From contig NZ_LT630004.1 of assembly GCF_900111815.1 (NCBI RefSeq), forward strand, positions 52,443 to 116,442: a stretch of DNA of 64,000 nucleotides, written 5' to 3'. The position numbers were made by a program, and so were the translations under genes. Positions within the stretch are counted from its first letter, which is position 1; the number at the start of each line of letters is the position of its first letter. Source of the DNA: Bacillus massilinigeriensis. GTDB lineage: Bacteria > Bacillota > Bacilli > Bacillales > Cytobacillaceae. Positions 27,114 through 34,867 of this stretch are shown piece by piece. The notes beneath the pieces were generated by a model. That model was not told the DNA's origin. It did no database searches and worked only from the letters and a program-made list of their open reading frames with translations.

Positions 27114-27668
27114 TAGTTAAATATAGAAAAAAGGACAAAACGGACAGGGTGGTTAAGGGGAAATTGTGAAAGAGTTTTGACAGTTGAGGTAATCTCGAAT
27201 GGAATAAAGAGAAGTTTGGTAGTTTGGCACCGAAATCTTATGGCGATTATTCTATTATCCCTAGTAGGTTGCACCGCTCGAACTGGCCGGTGCCGTTGTG
27301 CTGAAAGAAATAAAGAATGGCGAGGCGCATTTTAAGCAGGACTTCGTTGCGTTAGCGGAAACCAGAATTGAAAGACTGCCTTCCCCTTGTAAGCAAGCGA
27401 GTAGAGGGAGCAAAAGTGACCATCAACGGGGAGGGGGGCTGTAACCGCAGACGAAGGCAGAGGATTTAAAAGGAAGCGGGGTCAAAATAAGAGCATTGAT
27501 GTGAAAATTGAACTGTCTGAGGAAAGTGGTAGTTCATTTGTTGAAGGATTCATTCGACTGGTTTCAACAGGAGAAACAAGCAGTGCGGCAGTGCTAATTT
27601 CTGTTTCATTTATGAGCTATGATGGCAAGTGAGACAAGCCATTAAACCTTGGTTCAGCAGGATAGAAA
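27114..27668. other. Gap with decayed coding sequence
   Basis: Frames such as VVLKEIKNGEAHFKQDF (about 27293) and IDVKIELSEESGSSFVEGF (about 27494) are open for 40-50 codons without starts or ribosome sites. They look like the remains of one or two genes. No terminator or RNA gene is seen. Confidence 0.35.
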
Positions 27669-28457
27669 GCCTCCCCCATCCCAAAAACTCGCCATGTCAC
27701 CCTTAGAAAACCAATGAAAATGACCATTTTTAAGGTTTTGCGGGCGGAATGGGATTGGTGCTTTACTGGCAGATGGATCGGGCATCAAATAATAGAGAGG
27801 AGAAAGGAGTGGTTGGAAATGAACTGGAAGATACTGTAGATAAATTGAGGTTTACCGTAGATAACTGGCGGATTACCGTTGATAAAATGCTGTTTACCGT
27901 TGATAAATCGGCGATTACCGTAGATAACCTGCTTGCAGGAGCTGCAAGATTGCCGAAAGTCTGCTGTGTAACCGGTTACGGAAGCGGCATGATTCAAAAA
28001 AACCTCGCCCCATCCCAAAAACTCGCCATGTCACCTTAGAAAACCAATCAAAATGACCATTTTTAAGGGTTTTCGGGCGGAATGGGATTGGTGCTTTACT
28101 TGCAGATGGATCGGGCATCAAATAATAGAGAGGAGAAAGGAGTTATTGGAAATGAACTGGAATCTACCGTAGGTAAATTGAGGTTTACCGTAGATAACTG
28201 GCGGATTACCGTTGATAAAATGCTGTTTACCGTTGATAAATCGGCGATTACCGTAGATAACCTGCTTGCAGGAGCTGCAAGATTGACGAAAGTCTGCTGT
28301 TTAACCGGTTACGGAAGCGGCACGATTCAAAAAAGCCTCGCCACATCCCAAAAACTCGCCATGTCACCTTAGAAAACCAATGAAAATGACCATTTTTAAG
28401 GTTTTGCGGGCGGAATGGGATTGGTGCTTTACTGGCAGATGGATCGGGCATCAAAAC
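27669..28457. repeat. Tandem array of a 333-bp module, each with five 21-bp-period units
   Basis: Two full and one partial copy repeat every 333 bp (for example GGGATTGGTGCTTTAC at 27750, 28083 and 28416). Inside each full copy the motif TTTACCGTWGATAA recurs five times at exact 21-bp spacing. Both strands are open through the array (FTVDK-like peptide on plus, FINGK-like on minus), which is a result of the period being a multiple of three. No ribosome site supports translation. A diverged pair of the same module lies at 31.35-31.98 kb. Confidence 0.85.
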
Positions 28458-28498
28458 ATGGCTTGATGAGGGGGGAGGAACTACCCTCATCAAGCCAT
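28458..28498. terminator. Terminator of the GNAT gene (15-bp perfect stem)
   Basis: ATGGCTTGATGAGGG and CCCTCATCAAGCCAT pair around 11 nt, starting two bases after the GNAT stop codon. The minus-strand product is followed by GTTTTG, a short U-run. The hairpin also marks the edge of the third, partial 333-bp module. Confidence 0.75.
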
Positions 28499-28499
28499 A

Positions 28500-28973
28500 T
28501 CACAAGGTTTTTACCAACACGAATTCATCCCGGATCGGAATGTGATTGTCTGGGTTCACGAGCGGAATCTGCGGCTTCACTGCTCGCGCTTTTTCCACGG
28601 CATTTGGCAAGACCTCCACGACTTGATATCCTCTCTTTTGATAGAAGGAGAGCGCACGAATATTATCATTCGTCGTAATTAAGGTCACCTTCTTACACTC
28701 TTGTTTCTTGGCCTCTCGCTCTGCAGCTTGGAGAAGCCTTGTCCCAACCCCTTTATTCTCTTGAATGCTGTCAAGAGAAACGATTTCACAGATTTCCCTT
28801 TTAATAATGAAGGTGACCAGTCCTTTAATGGAGCCGTCGAATAGAAAAACAAAGCCGTCGAGCTCGCTGCAGTCATATTCACCGAAGCTAGTTACCATCG
28901 TAGTGCCACCCCAATTTTCCTCGAAAAAATCACGGAGCAGTCTTTTGTCTAGTTGCTTTATCGGAAAAAACAA
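28500..28973 (-). CDS. GNAT family N-acetyltransferase
   Basis: The protein has the acetyl-CoA binding loop IQENKGVGTRLLQAAEREAKK followed by TTNDNIRALSFYQKRGY, the conserved GNAT motif A/B pattern. I prefer the TTG at 28973 (157 residues) because GGAGGGG lies 8 nt before it. The ATG at 28988 would put that site inside the coding region. The substrate is unknown. It is divergent from the MutS2-like gene, and the -35 box of that gene starts only 28 bp from this start. Confidence 0.87.
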   Translation of the reverse strand: MFFPIKQLDKRLLRDFFEENWGGTTMVTSFGEYDCSELDGFVFLFDGSIKGLVTFIIKREICEIVSLDSIQENKGVGTRLLQAAEREAKKQECKKVTLITTNDNIRALSFYQKRGYQVVEVLPNAVEKARAVKPQIPLVNPDNHIPIRDEFVLVKTL

Positions 28974-29000
28974 AGCCTTCCCCTCCATTCATAAATTAGT

Positions 29001-29030
29001 TTGACTTTCAAGCAAGCACTATCATATAAT
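29001..29030 (+). promoter_or_regulatory. Sigma-A promoter of the MutS2-like gene
   Basis: TTGACT (29001-29006) and a perfect TATAAT (29025-29030) are separated by 18 bp. Transcription should begin near 29037, about 35 nt before the leader ORF. Confidence 0.82.
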
Positions 29031-29071
29031 GACAGTGTACCTTAATTTGGATATAAAAGGGAGTATGTTAT

Positions 29072-29095
29072 ATGTTAGGTGTCGTTCTTAACTAA
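29072..29095 (+). CDS. Leader peptide MLGVVLN
   Basis: Seven codons (ATG TTA GGT GTC GTT CTT AAC, then TAA) with the ribosome site AAAAGGGAG 8 nt upstream. Codons 5-7 and the stop form the 5' arm of the first leader stem, so a ribosome held here would stop that stem from forming. The size and position match leader ORFs of antibiotic-inducible resistance genes. Confidence 0.7.
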   Translation: MLGVVLN

Positions 29096-29338
29096 CCGTA
29101 AAAGAATACGGACATTCGAAGGTTTATTTAAGTATGCCTTTCTGAATGTAGTTAAGAACAATGGTCATAGCATACTCATCCTTTCTTGAAAGGGGGCTGT
29201 GGGATTGTGCGCAGCCCTTCTTTAGTGTATGGGCGCGGGCATTGCCTACCTCTTCAAGCAGGAAGAATATATTGTCTGCGCATAACTGCAGCCAAAAGGC
29301 CACTTAGAACATTGTTCTTTGTGGTCTTTTTATTTTTT
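29084..29338 (+). promoter_or_regulatory. Transcription attenuator with exclusive stems
   Basis: Stem 1 pairs GTTCTTAACTA (29084-29094) with TAGTTAAGAAC (29149-29159) and encloses two small hairpins (CCGTA/TACGG and ACATTC/GAATGT). Part of its 3' arm, AAGAACAATG (29154-29163), is also perfectly complementary to CATTGTTCTT (29310-29319). That segment is the loop end and 3' arm of an intrinsic terminator (29298-29326, then T5-A-T6). If stem 1 is blocked, the antiterminator can form and the terminator cannot. An additional hairpin with GGGCTG/CAGCCC lies at about 29195-29216. There is no T-box sequence. Confidence 0.75.
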
Positions 29339-29354
29339 ACAGGAGGGATAAAAA

Positions 29355-31280
29355 TTGAACGAAAAGACGTTGGAAATATTGGAGTTTCATAAGATTATCA
29401 ACACGCTTTCTGGATTTGCGCTGACGGAAGAAGGAAAAAGGGAACTGGCGAAGCTTGCACCGTCAACGAATAAAGTGCAGATTGAGATGCAGTTGGATGA
29501 AGTGACCGAAGCAGTAAGGATACTGGAAAAGAGCAGCAGTGTGCCGATTCACTCGCTCGATGGCCTTGAAACGGTGCTGTCGGGGATGAACAAAGGAGTA
29601 CCACTGCGGGTAGACCAACTGATGAAGCTTTTCTATTTCCTAGAAGAGTGCCGGAAGCTGAAGACTTTTATGAAAGATAAAATCTATGCTGCGCCGAGAG
29701 TGGCAACGTACGTGGCTTCTATTCAAGAACTGCCGCAGCTTGCCGAGGCGATCAGCACGTGTATCAGACAAGGGAGGGTGGACGATTATGCTAGCAAGGA
29801 GCTGCAGCGGATTCGAAAACAGCTTTCCATCCAAGAGGAACGCTTAAAAAACAAAGTTCAATCGCTGTTAAAATCGCCAAAATATAAAAGCTGTCTGCAG
29901 GAGAGCATTGTCAGCACTCGGCAAGGGCGTTACGTCATCCCTGTGAAAAAAGAGCATAGAGGAAAAGTTCGCGGGGAAGTGCTTGATATGTCTGGTTCCG
30001 GTGCAACGCTCTACATCGAGCCAGAAGAGTTGAGAGCACAGCAGGAGCAGCTGATGTTCATCAAGATGGAAGAGGAAAAAGAAGTCGAACGCATTCTTTG
30101 GGAGTTGACAGGTCTTTCCGAGGAGCATGAACCACAGCTAAAGCTGGCCGTGGAAACGATGATCTATTATGATGTGCTTTTTGCGAAAGCCAAATACAGC
30201 CGCAGCATTGGCGCAATTGCGCCAGCGATAAATGAGTCCCAGCGGATTTTGCTAAAAAACGCTGTCCACCCGTTGTTAGGAGCGGGTGCAGTGCCGCTGA
30301 ATTTTTCGATCGGACACGATTACCATGCGCTTTTAATTACGGGTCCGAATACGGGGGGAAAAACGGTCACGCTTAAAACAGTCGGATTGCTGACGCTCAT
30401 GGCTCAATGCGGGCTTCACATTCCATCAGGGCCTGGAAGCGAGATTAGCATTTTTCAGCAAATTCTCCTCGATATCGGTGATGGGCAAAACCTACAGCAG
30501 AATTTAAGCACATTTAGCTCGCATATCACCAATATCATTGGCATTTTAAAAGAAACAAATGACCGCACGCTAGTATTGTTGGATGAACTCGGTTCTGGCA
30601 CTGACCCTGGCGAAGGGATGGGGCTTGCGACCGTCATTCTCGAACAGCTTTATGAAAAAGGGGCCACATTGCTCGCTACGACGCACTTCAGCGAAATCAA
30701 AGCATTTGCCGAAGAGCGAGAAGGCTTTGTCAACGGCTCCATGGAGTTTGATTTGGAATCGCTGAAGCCAACGTACCGGCTGATAGTCGGAAAAGGCGGG
30801 GAAAGCCAGGCATTTTCCATCGCATGGAAGCTCGGCATGCACCCAGAACTGATTCAAAAAGCGCACCGCATCACATATGGAGCGGAGCAGGAGTACTCGG
30901 TTCCATTTACTGATCCTGCCTCCATCAGCGATATGGAAAAACAAATCATCGTGAACAAATATAAAAAGCGGAATCATGCGAAAAAGGAAGCATCGCGAGA
31001 GAAGCTGTTTGAAAAAGGCGATAATGTGAGGGTGTCCTCAACAGGAGAGTTTGGCGTTGTATATGAAGGTCCTGACGAGAATGGCCACTATATGGTGCAA
31101 GTAAAAGGAACGAAGCAAAGCATCAGCCATAAACGCCTCGACTTGCACATTCGGGCAAGCGAACTGTACCCGGAAGGCTACGATTTTGATATTATTTTCA
31201 ACAGTAAGGAAAATCGGAAAAAGTCTAAACTTATGTCAAGGAAATACGTCGAGGGTTTAACAATTGAGCATGAAGAATAG
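29355..31280 (+). CDS. MutS2-like ATPase without Smr domain
   Basis: MutS2 of B. subtilis (785 residues) binds collided ribosomes and also has a C-terminal Smr nuclease domain. This paralogue has 641 residues. The MutS2 N-terminal and lever region (TLEILEFHKIINTLSGFALT) is followed by the ATPase core with Walker A GPNTGGKTVTLKT (about 330-342) and LVLLDELGSGTDPGEG (about 406-421), and a short KOW-like barrel (about 553-590, VRVSSTGEFGVVYEGPDENG). It ends where Smr would begin. Translation starts at TTG after AGGAGGG. The upstream attenuator suggests induction when ribosomes stall, which would fit a ribosome-rescue role; this is inference. Confidence 0.9.
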   Translation: MNEKTLEILEFHKIINTLSGFALTEEGKRELAKLAPSTNKVQIEMQLDEVTEAVRILEKSSSVPIHSLDGLETVLSGMNKGVPLRVDQLMKLFYFLEECRKLKTFMKDKIYAAPRVATYVASIQELPQLAEAISTCIRQGRVDDYASKELQRIRKQLSIQEERLKNKVQSLLKSPKYKSCLQESIVSTRQGRYVIPVKKEHRGKVRGEVLDMSGSGATLYIEPEELRAQQEQLMFIKMEEEKEVERILWELTGLSEEHEPQLKLAVETMIYYDVLFAKAKYSRSIGAIAPAINESQRILLKNAVHPLLGAGAVPLNFSIGHDYHALLITGPNTGGKTVTLKTVGLLTLMAQCGLHIPSGPGSEISIFQQILLDIGDGQNLQQNLSTFSSHITNIIGILKETNDRTLVLLDELGSGTDPGEGMGLATVILEQLYEKGATLLATTHFSEIKAFAEEREGFVNGSMEFDLESLKPTYRLIVGKGGESQAFSIAWKLGMHPELIQKAHRITYGAEQEYSVPFTDPASISDMEKQIIVNKYKKRNHAKKEASREKLFEKGDNVRVSSTGEFGVVYEGPDENGHYMVQVKGTKQSISHKRLDLHIRASELYPEGYDFDIIFNSKENRKKSKLMSRKYVEGLTIEHEE

Positions 31281-31285
31281 AAGGG

Positions 31286-31313
31286 AACCTGCCATGGGTG
31301 TGGCAGGTTTTTC
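31286..31313 (+). terminator. Intrinsic terminator of the MutS2-like gene
   Basis: AACCTGCCA and TGGCAGGTT pair around TGGGTG, followed by a T-run. It is followed by a 15-bp tandem duplication (TTCTGTGCTCAATTG, twice). Confidence 0.88.
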
Positions 31314-31349
31314 GTTTGTTCTGTGCTCAATTGTTCTGTGCTCAATTAT

Positions 31350-31975
31350 AAAAGTGGTGCGATTGGAAGTGGCATGGAAGCTACTGTAGATAAATTGGGA
31401 TTTACCGTAGATAACAGGCGGATTACCGTAGATAAAATGCTGTTTACCGTTGATAAATCGGCATTTACCGTAGATAACCTTCTTCAGGGGACCTCCAACT
31501 GAGCTGCAAAGCACGATATAACGCGTTACAGAAGCAGCACTTTTCAAAAAAACCTTCCCACATCCCAAAAACACACTATTTCACCCAAAAAACCCAATCA
31601 AAATGACAATTTTTAATGGTTTGCGGGCGGGAAGAGTATTGGTGCTTTCCTGGCAGATGGGTCGGACATCAAATAATAGAGTGGAGAAGGTTGATTGGAA
31701 ACAGACTGGAAGCTACTGTAGATAAATTGGGATTTACCGTAGATAACAGGCGGATTACCGTTGATAAAATGCTGTTTACCGTTGATAAATCGGCGTTTAC
31801 CGTAGATAACCTTCTTCAGGGGACCTCCAACTGAGCTGCAAAAGCACGATATAACGCGTTATAGAAGCAGCACTTTTCAAAAAAGTCTTCCCATATCCCA
31901 AAAACACACCATTTTACCCAAAAAACCCAATCAAAATGACAATTTTTAATGGTTTGCGGGCGGAATGGGGTTTTG
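31350..31975. repeat. Second, diverged tandem pair of the ~333-bp module
   Basis: Two copies offset by about 332 bp (CTACTGTAGATAAATTGGG at 31381 and 31713) carry the same five 21-bp-period TTTACCGTWGATAA units as the array at 27.7-28.5 kb, with different flanks (ACGCGTTAYAGAAGCAGC). Nothing else is seen between 31314 and 32194. Confidence 0.85.
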
Positions 31976-32194
31976 AGGATTAGCATGCAGGAGAGCGTAT
32001 TGTAAATTTTTTTATCAAAACGGTTGATTAGGAAAGAAAATGAACCTACATGCTAGAGTTATCTAGGGGAAAACAATTGATACAACTCAAAATAAACTTT
32101 AAAATACATATATTGGCACGATAAGAGGACAATCTAATTGTCTCTTCTATCAGAAACAATGAAGAACAACGGGGATAGGGTGGGTGGAAAGAAT

Positions 32195-32998
32195 ATGGAA
32201 AATAGGGCGGAATTGCTCAGTGAGCTGAAGGAAATTGAGAAATGGGAGAAGGATCAGAAGGGTCTCTGGTTTTGGGAGAAAATCGGCCGTCTGCCTTTCA
32301 AAATGCTCGATAAAGTAACACCAAAATTTTTGCAGGATAAGATTGGCGTGCTGCTCGATGAACTCGGCAGCTATATCCAAACAGGCGGGCAGTATCTATC
32401 TAGCGAAAAATCGGTATATCAATATGTCGGAAAAAAAACCGGAGTGCTTGTTAGAAATCGTACGGATTTACAGGGTATTTCTGTGGCGAAGATGAAGGAG
32501 CTTTCCGAGGATTTGGCCGGACAGCGGAAAGCGGCGGCAACAGTGCAAGGAGCAAGCACGGGGATTGGCGGTATTTTTACCCTTGCAATCGGTATTCCGG
32601 CCATCTTAGCTATTTCTCTGAAGACATTGCAGGAAATTGCCATCATCCACGGCTATGACCCGAGCGACAAGCAGGAAAGGGTATTTATCCTCAAGTGCCT
32701 GCAGTTTTCTTCTGCTGACATTGTCGGCAAGCAAGCAATTCTGAACGAGCTGTCGGAATATAGCAGCGGCGATTTAAAATCTCGGGAAGTTATTTCACAA
32801 ATGCAAGGCTGGCGAGAAGTCGCGCTGTCTTATAAAGACTCTTTCGGTTGGAAAAAGCTGTTTCAAATGATTCCAGTCGCTGGTATTCTCTTCGGTGCGT
32901 TCGCGAATCGTTCGTTAATCAACGACCTTTCCGAAACAGGAATCAAGCTTTACCAAAAGCGGAAAATCATTGAGCGGCTTGAAACAGTCGTACCATGA
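32195..32998 (+). CDS. EcsC family protein
   Basis: A 267-residue protein. The stretch QRKAAATVQGASTGIGGIFTLAIGIPAILAISLKTLQEIA has the small-residue-rich hydrophobic hairpin of the EcsC family, and LFGAFANRSLINDLSETG near the end is also typical. EcsC is encoded with an ABC transporter in B. subtilis, but no transporter is here. The ATG at 32195 is chosen over 32138, with GGTGGAAAG just upstream. The stop overlaps the next start (ATGA). Confidence 0.85.
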   Translation: MENRAELLSELKEIEKWEKDQKGLWFWEKIGRLPFKMLDKVTPKFLQDKIGVLLDELGSYIQTGGQYLSSEKSVYQYVGKKTGVLVRNRTDLQGISVAKMKELSEDLAGQRKAAATVQGASTGIGGIFTLAIGIPAILAISLKTLQEIAIIHGYDPSDKQERVFILKCLQFSSADIVGKQAILNELSEYSSGDLKSREVISQMQGWREVALSYKDSFGWKKLFQMIPVAGILFGAFANRSLINDLSETGIKLYQKRKIIERLETVVP

Positions 32999-33298
32999 GC
33001 AAGGAATTTGCAATGAAGCAGCATATAAAAGAGGCATTGGCAGCGGTTGAGAGAGAATTTGAAGTTAAAATACTGTATGCTTGGGGAACTGAAAGATAGT
33101 ATAGCGGAACTATTGCGGCGAAAAATGGCCGGAAATGAGTTGGACTTGGAGCCTCGTTTAGGCATCCTCCATGATTTTATTGAAAAAGAAATTGCACATC
33201 TTGAGAACTATGTGAAAAGCACTGACAGTAGTATTCCCGACCCAACAGCAGAACTCGATGTGCAGTTCAGGGAAACGCTCCAAGAAGTTTGGGGATAA
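32995..33298 (+). pseudogene. RlaP/YcgL-type nucleotidyltransferase, internally deleted
   Basis: The beginning (MSKEFAMKQHIKEALAAVERE, then FEVKILYAWG) is the start of a DNA polymerase beta-type nucleotidyltransferase. The usual SGSRAWGF active-site motif that should follow is gone. A second frame from about 33090 (SIAELLRRKMAGNELDLEPR to ELDVQFRETLQEVWG) is the C-terminus of the same family. A deletion of some 150 codons with a frame change has removed the catalytic domain. It is coupled to ecsC-like by ATGA. Confidence 0.75.
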
Positions 33299-33499
33299 GT
33301 AAATGCTTAGAAATGCCACACTGTTTATAAAAAAATAAAATATAAGGCTGCCGGGAGAAACGCCTACTAATACCTATATTTCGTTTTTGATACCACCCTA
33401 TTGCCAGAATCAAATATAAGGTAAGTATTCTCGATAGAGACATTCCTAAGCAGTAGTTTAGGAATGTCTTTTTTCTACCTTTAGAAATAGTGGTAACTC

Positions 33500-33555
33500 T
33501 TTACATTTAAGGGAAACGCGTCTATAATTGGGCGTGGAACTTGTACGGACAAGTT
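33500..33555 (+). promoter_or_regulatory. Promoter with GntR-type palindromic operator
   Basis: TTTACA (33500-33505) and TATAAT (33523-33528) are separated by 17 bp. A perfect 7-bp inverted repeat AACTTGT-ACGG-ACAAGTT (33538-33555) lies at the expected transcription start, a position where a repressor would block polymerase. The remnant of a UTRA-domain regulator lies downstream, so this is likely an autoregulated operator. The rest of the stretch from 33299 holds another hairpin (ACATTCCTAA/TTAGGAATGT with a T-run, about 33440-33473), probably the terminator of the preceding genes. Confidence 0.68.
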
Positions 33556-33656
33556 GTTGTTTTTTTTAATGTTGAAACTTTACCATAGCCACGCTGTACA
33601 GAACGATGACCATATCAATCCGAAAAGCGCGTCCTTGCAAGTAAATAAATCCATGG

Positions 33657-33810
33657 GAATGAAAGGACGAAGCGTTATTTCCAACACGATGATGGAGCAC
33701 CTTTGCTGAAAGCAACCGGATCTGTGCAAATGGCAGCCGGGACGGAAATTGAAACCGTGGAAGTCATTTACGCACCAATGATAGACTTCAAGATTGTGGC
33801 AGGCATTTAA
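33657..33810 (+). pseudogene. Remnant of a GntR/UTRA-type regulator
   Basis: The last 45 codons of an open frame read GAPLLKATGSVQMAAGTEIE, then TVEVIYAPMIDFKIVAG. This is like the end of a UTRA effector-binding domain (PLL...DGT.IE...Y). The DNA-binding part is absent or scrambled. In E. coli the equivalent operon has the GntR gene yegW. Identification rests on a short match and is tentative. Confidence 0.4.
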
Positions 33811-33857
33811 TTTTTACATCATGCTAGTGTAAAAGCGTATAAGGAAAGGTGTTGGAT

Positions 33858-34850
33858 ATGCGCGATAAAATACTCGGAACGCTTTACGGCATGGCAATTG
33901 GCGATGCGATGGGAATGCCCTCAGAATTATGGGGACGGCGGAGGATCAAGCAATACTTCGGAAAAATCGAGACGTTCCTCGACGGGCCAGAAGACAACAT
34001 CATCGCGAAAAATTATAAAAAAGGGCAATTTACCGACGATACATCACAGGCGCTCATCATTCTTGATGCCCTCATGGAAACCGGCTTTGTTCCGGATTCG
34101 GCTGTCATCGCAAGGCGGCTGCTCGAATGGGCGGAACGCATGGATGCCTTTGATAAAGAAATATTGGGACCAAGCTCGAAAGCGGCCCTCGGTGCCATCA
34201 AGCAAGGAAAGGACCCTTCGCCATTTACGAAGAAAGCAGAAACAAATGGATCTGCCATGCGGATTGCACCAATTGGCTGCCTGTTTTCAAGCGACAGAAA
34301 AGCTGAGCTTGTAGAGTATGTATATAACATCAGCAAGGTGACGCATCAAACAGAAGCGGCCATCACAGGAGCCGCGATGGTTGCAGGTGCTGTCAGTTCC
34401 GCAATAGAGGACAAAGGCTGGGATGAAATAATGGCGGATGCCATGGAGATTTCCGACATCGCCTTTGGTTGCGGGGAGGAAACGTTCAGCGCAAGCATTC
34501 CCGAACGGCTGAAACTCGGACTTCAATTTGCCCGTGACCTTGAGGGAGACGAAATCGCCTTCATTGAAAAAGTGTATAACGTCATCGGCTCAGGAGTGCT
34601 TGCATGTGAATCCGTTCCTGCCGCTCTTTCCATCGCTTATTTTGCAAAAGAGCCGGAGCGGTGCAGCCTTCTATGCGCAAACATGGGCGGCGATACGGAT
34701 ACGATTGGCGCAATGGCCACAGCAATTTGCGGCGCAAAAGCAGGTATTGGAACGCTTCGCCTCGAATGGATTAGGACAATAGATGAAAGCAACGAGATTG
34801 ATTTTGAACCTTATGTGAATGCGATCATGAATGCCAGGAAAGGATTGTAA
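33858..34850 (+). CDS. ADP-ribosylglycohydrolase family protein (YegU-like)
   Basis: This 330-residue protein removes ADP-ribose-type groups or hydrolyses a related N-glycosidic bond. Motifs are YGMAIGDAMGMPSE at the start, GQFTDDTSQA with the metal-binding TDD, and NMGGDTDTIGAMA near the end with the second metal site. The ATG at 33858 follows AAGGAAAGG. Next to a permease and a PfkB kinase it resembles YegU of the E. coli yegTUVW cluster, pointing to a nucleoside-like substrate. Confidence 0.9.
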   Translation: MRDKILGTLYGMAIGDAMGMPSELWGRRRIKQYFGKIETFLDGPEDNIIAKNYKKGQFTDDTSQALIILDALMETGFVPDSAVIARRLLEWAERMDAFDKEILGPSSKAALGAIKQGKDPSPFTKKAETNGSAMRIAPIGCLFSSDRKAELVEYVYNISKVTHQTEAAITGAAMVAGAVSSAIEDKGWDEIMADAMEISDIAFGCGEETFSASIPERLKLGLQFARDLEGDEIAFIEKVYNVIGSGVLACESVPAALSIAYFAKEPERCSLLCANMGGDTDTIGAMATAICGAKAGIGTLRLEWIRTIDESNEIDFEPYVNAIMNARKGL

Positions 34851-34867
34851 AACAGGGGGGGTTTCAA

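Noticed and set aside
27749-28372. Two 96-residue frames with FTVDK-type repeats as proteins, and the same array as a CRISPR
   Set aside because: No ribosome site, both strands are open because the period is a multiple of three, and there are no unique spacers: the DNA between sites is 7 bp or less.
29072-29338. T-box or purine riboswitch upstream of the MutS2-like gene
   Set aside because: No T-box sequence or purine-core consensus. A leader ORF with its own ribosome site overlapping the first stem explains the layout better.
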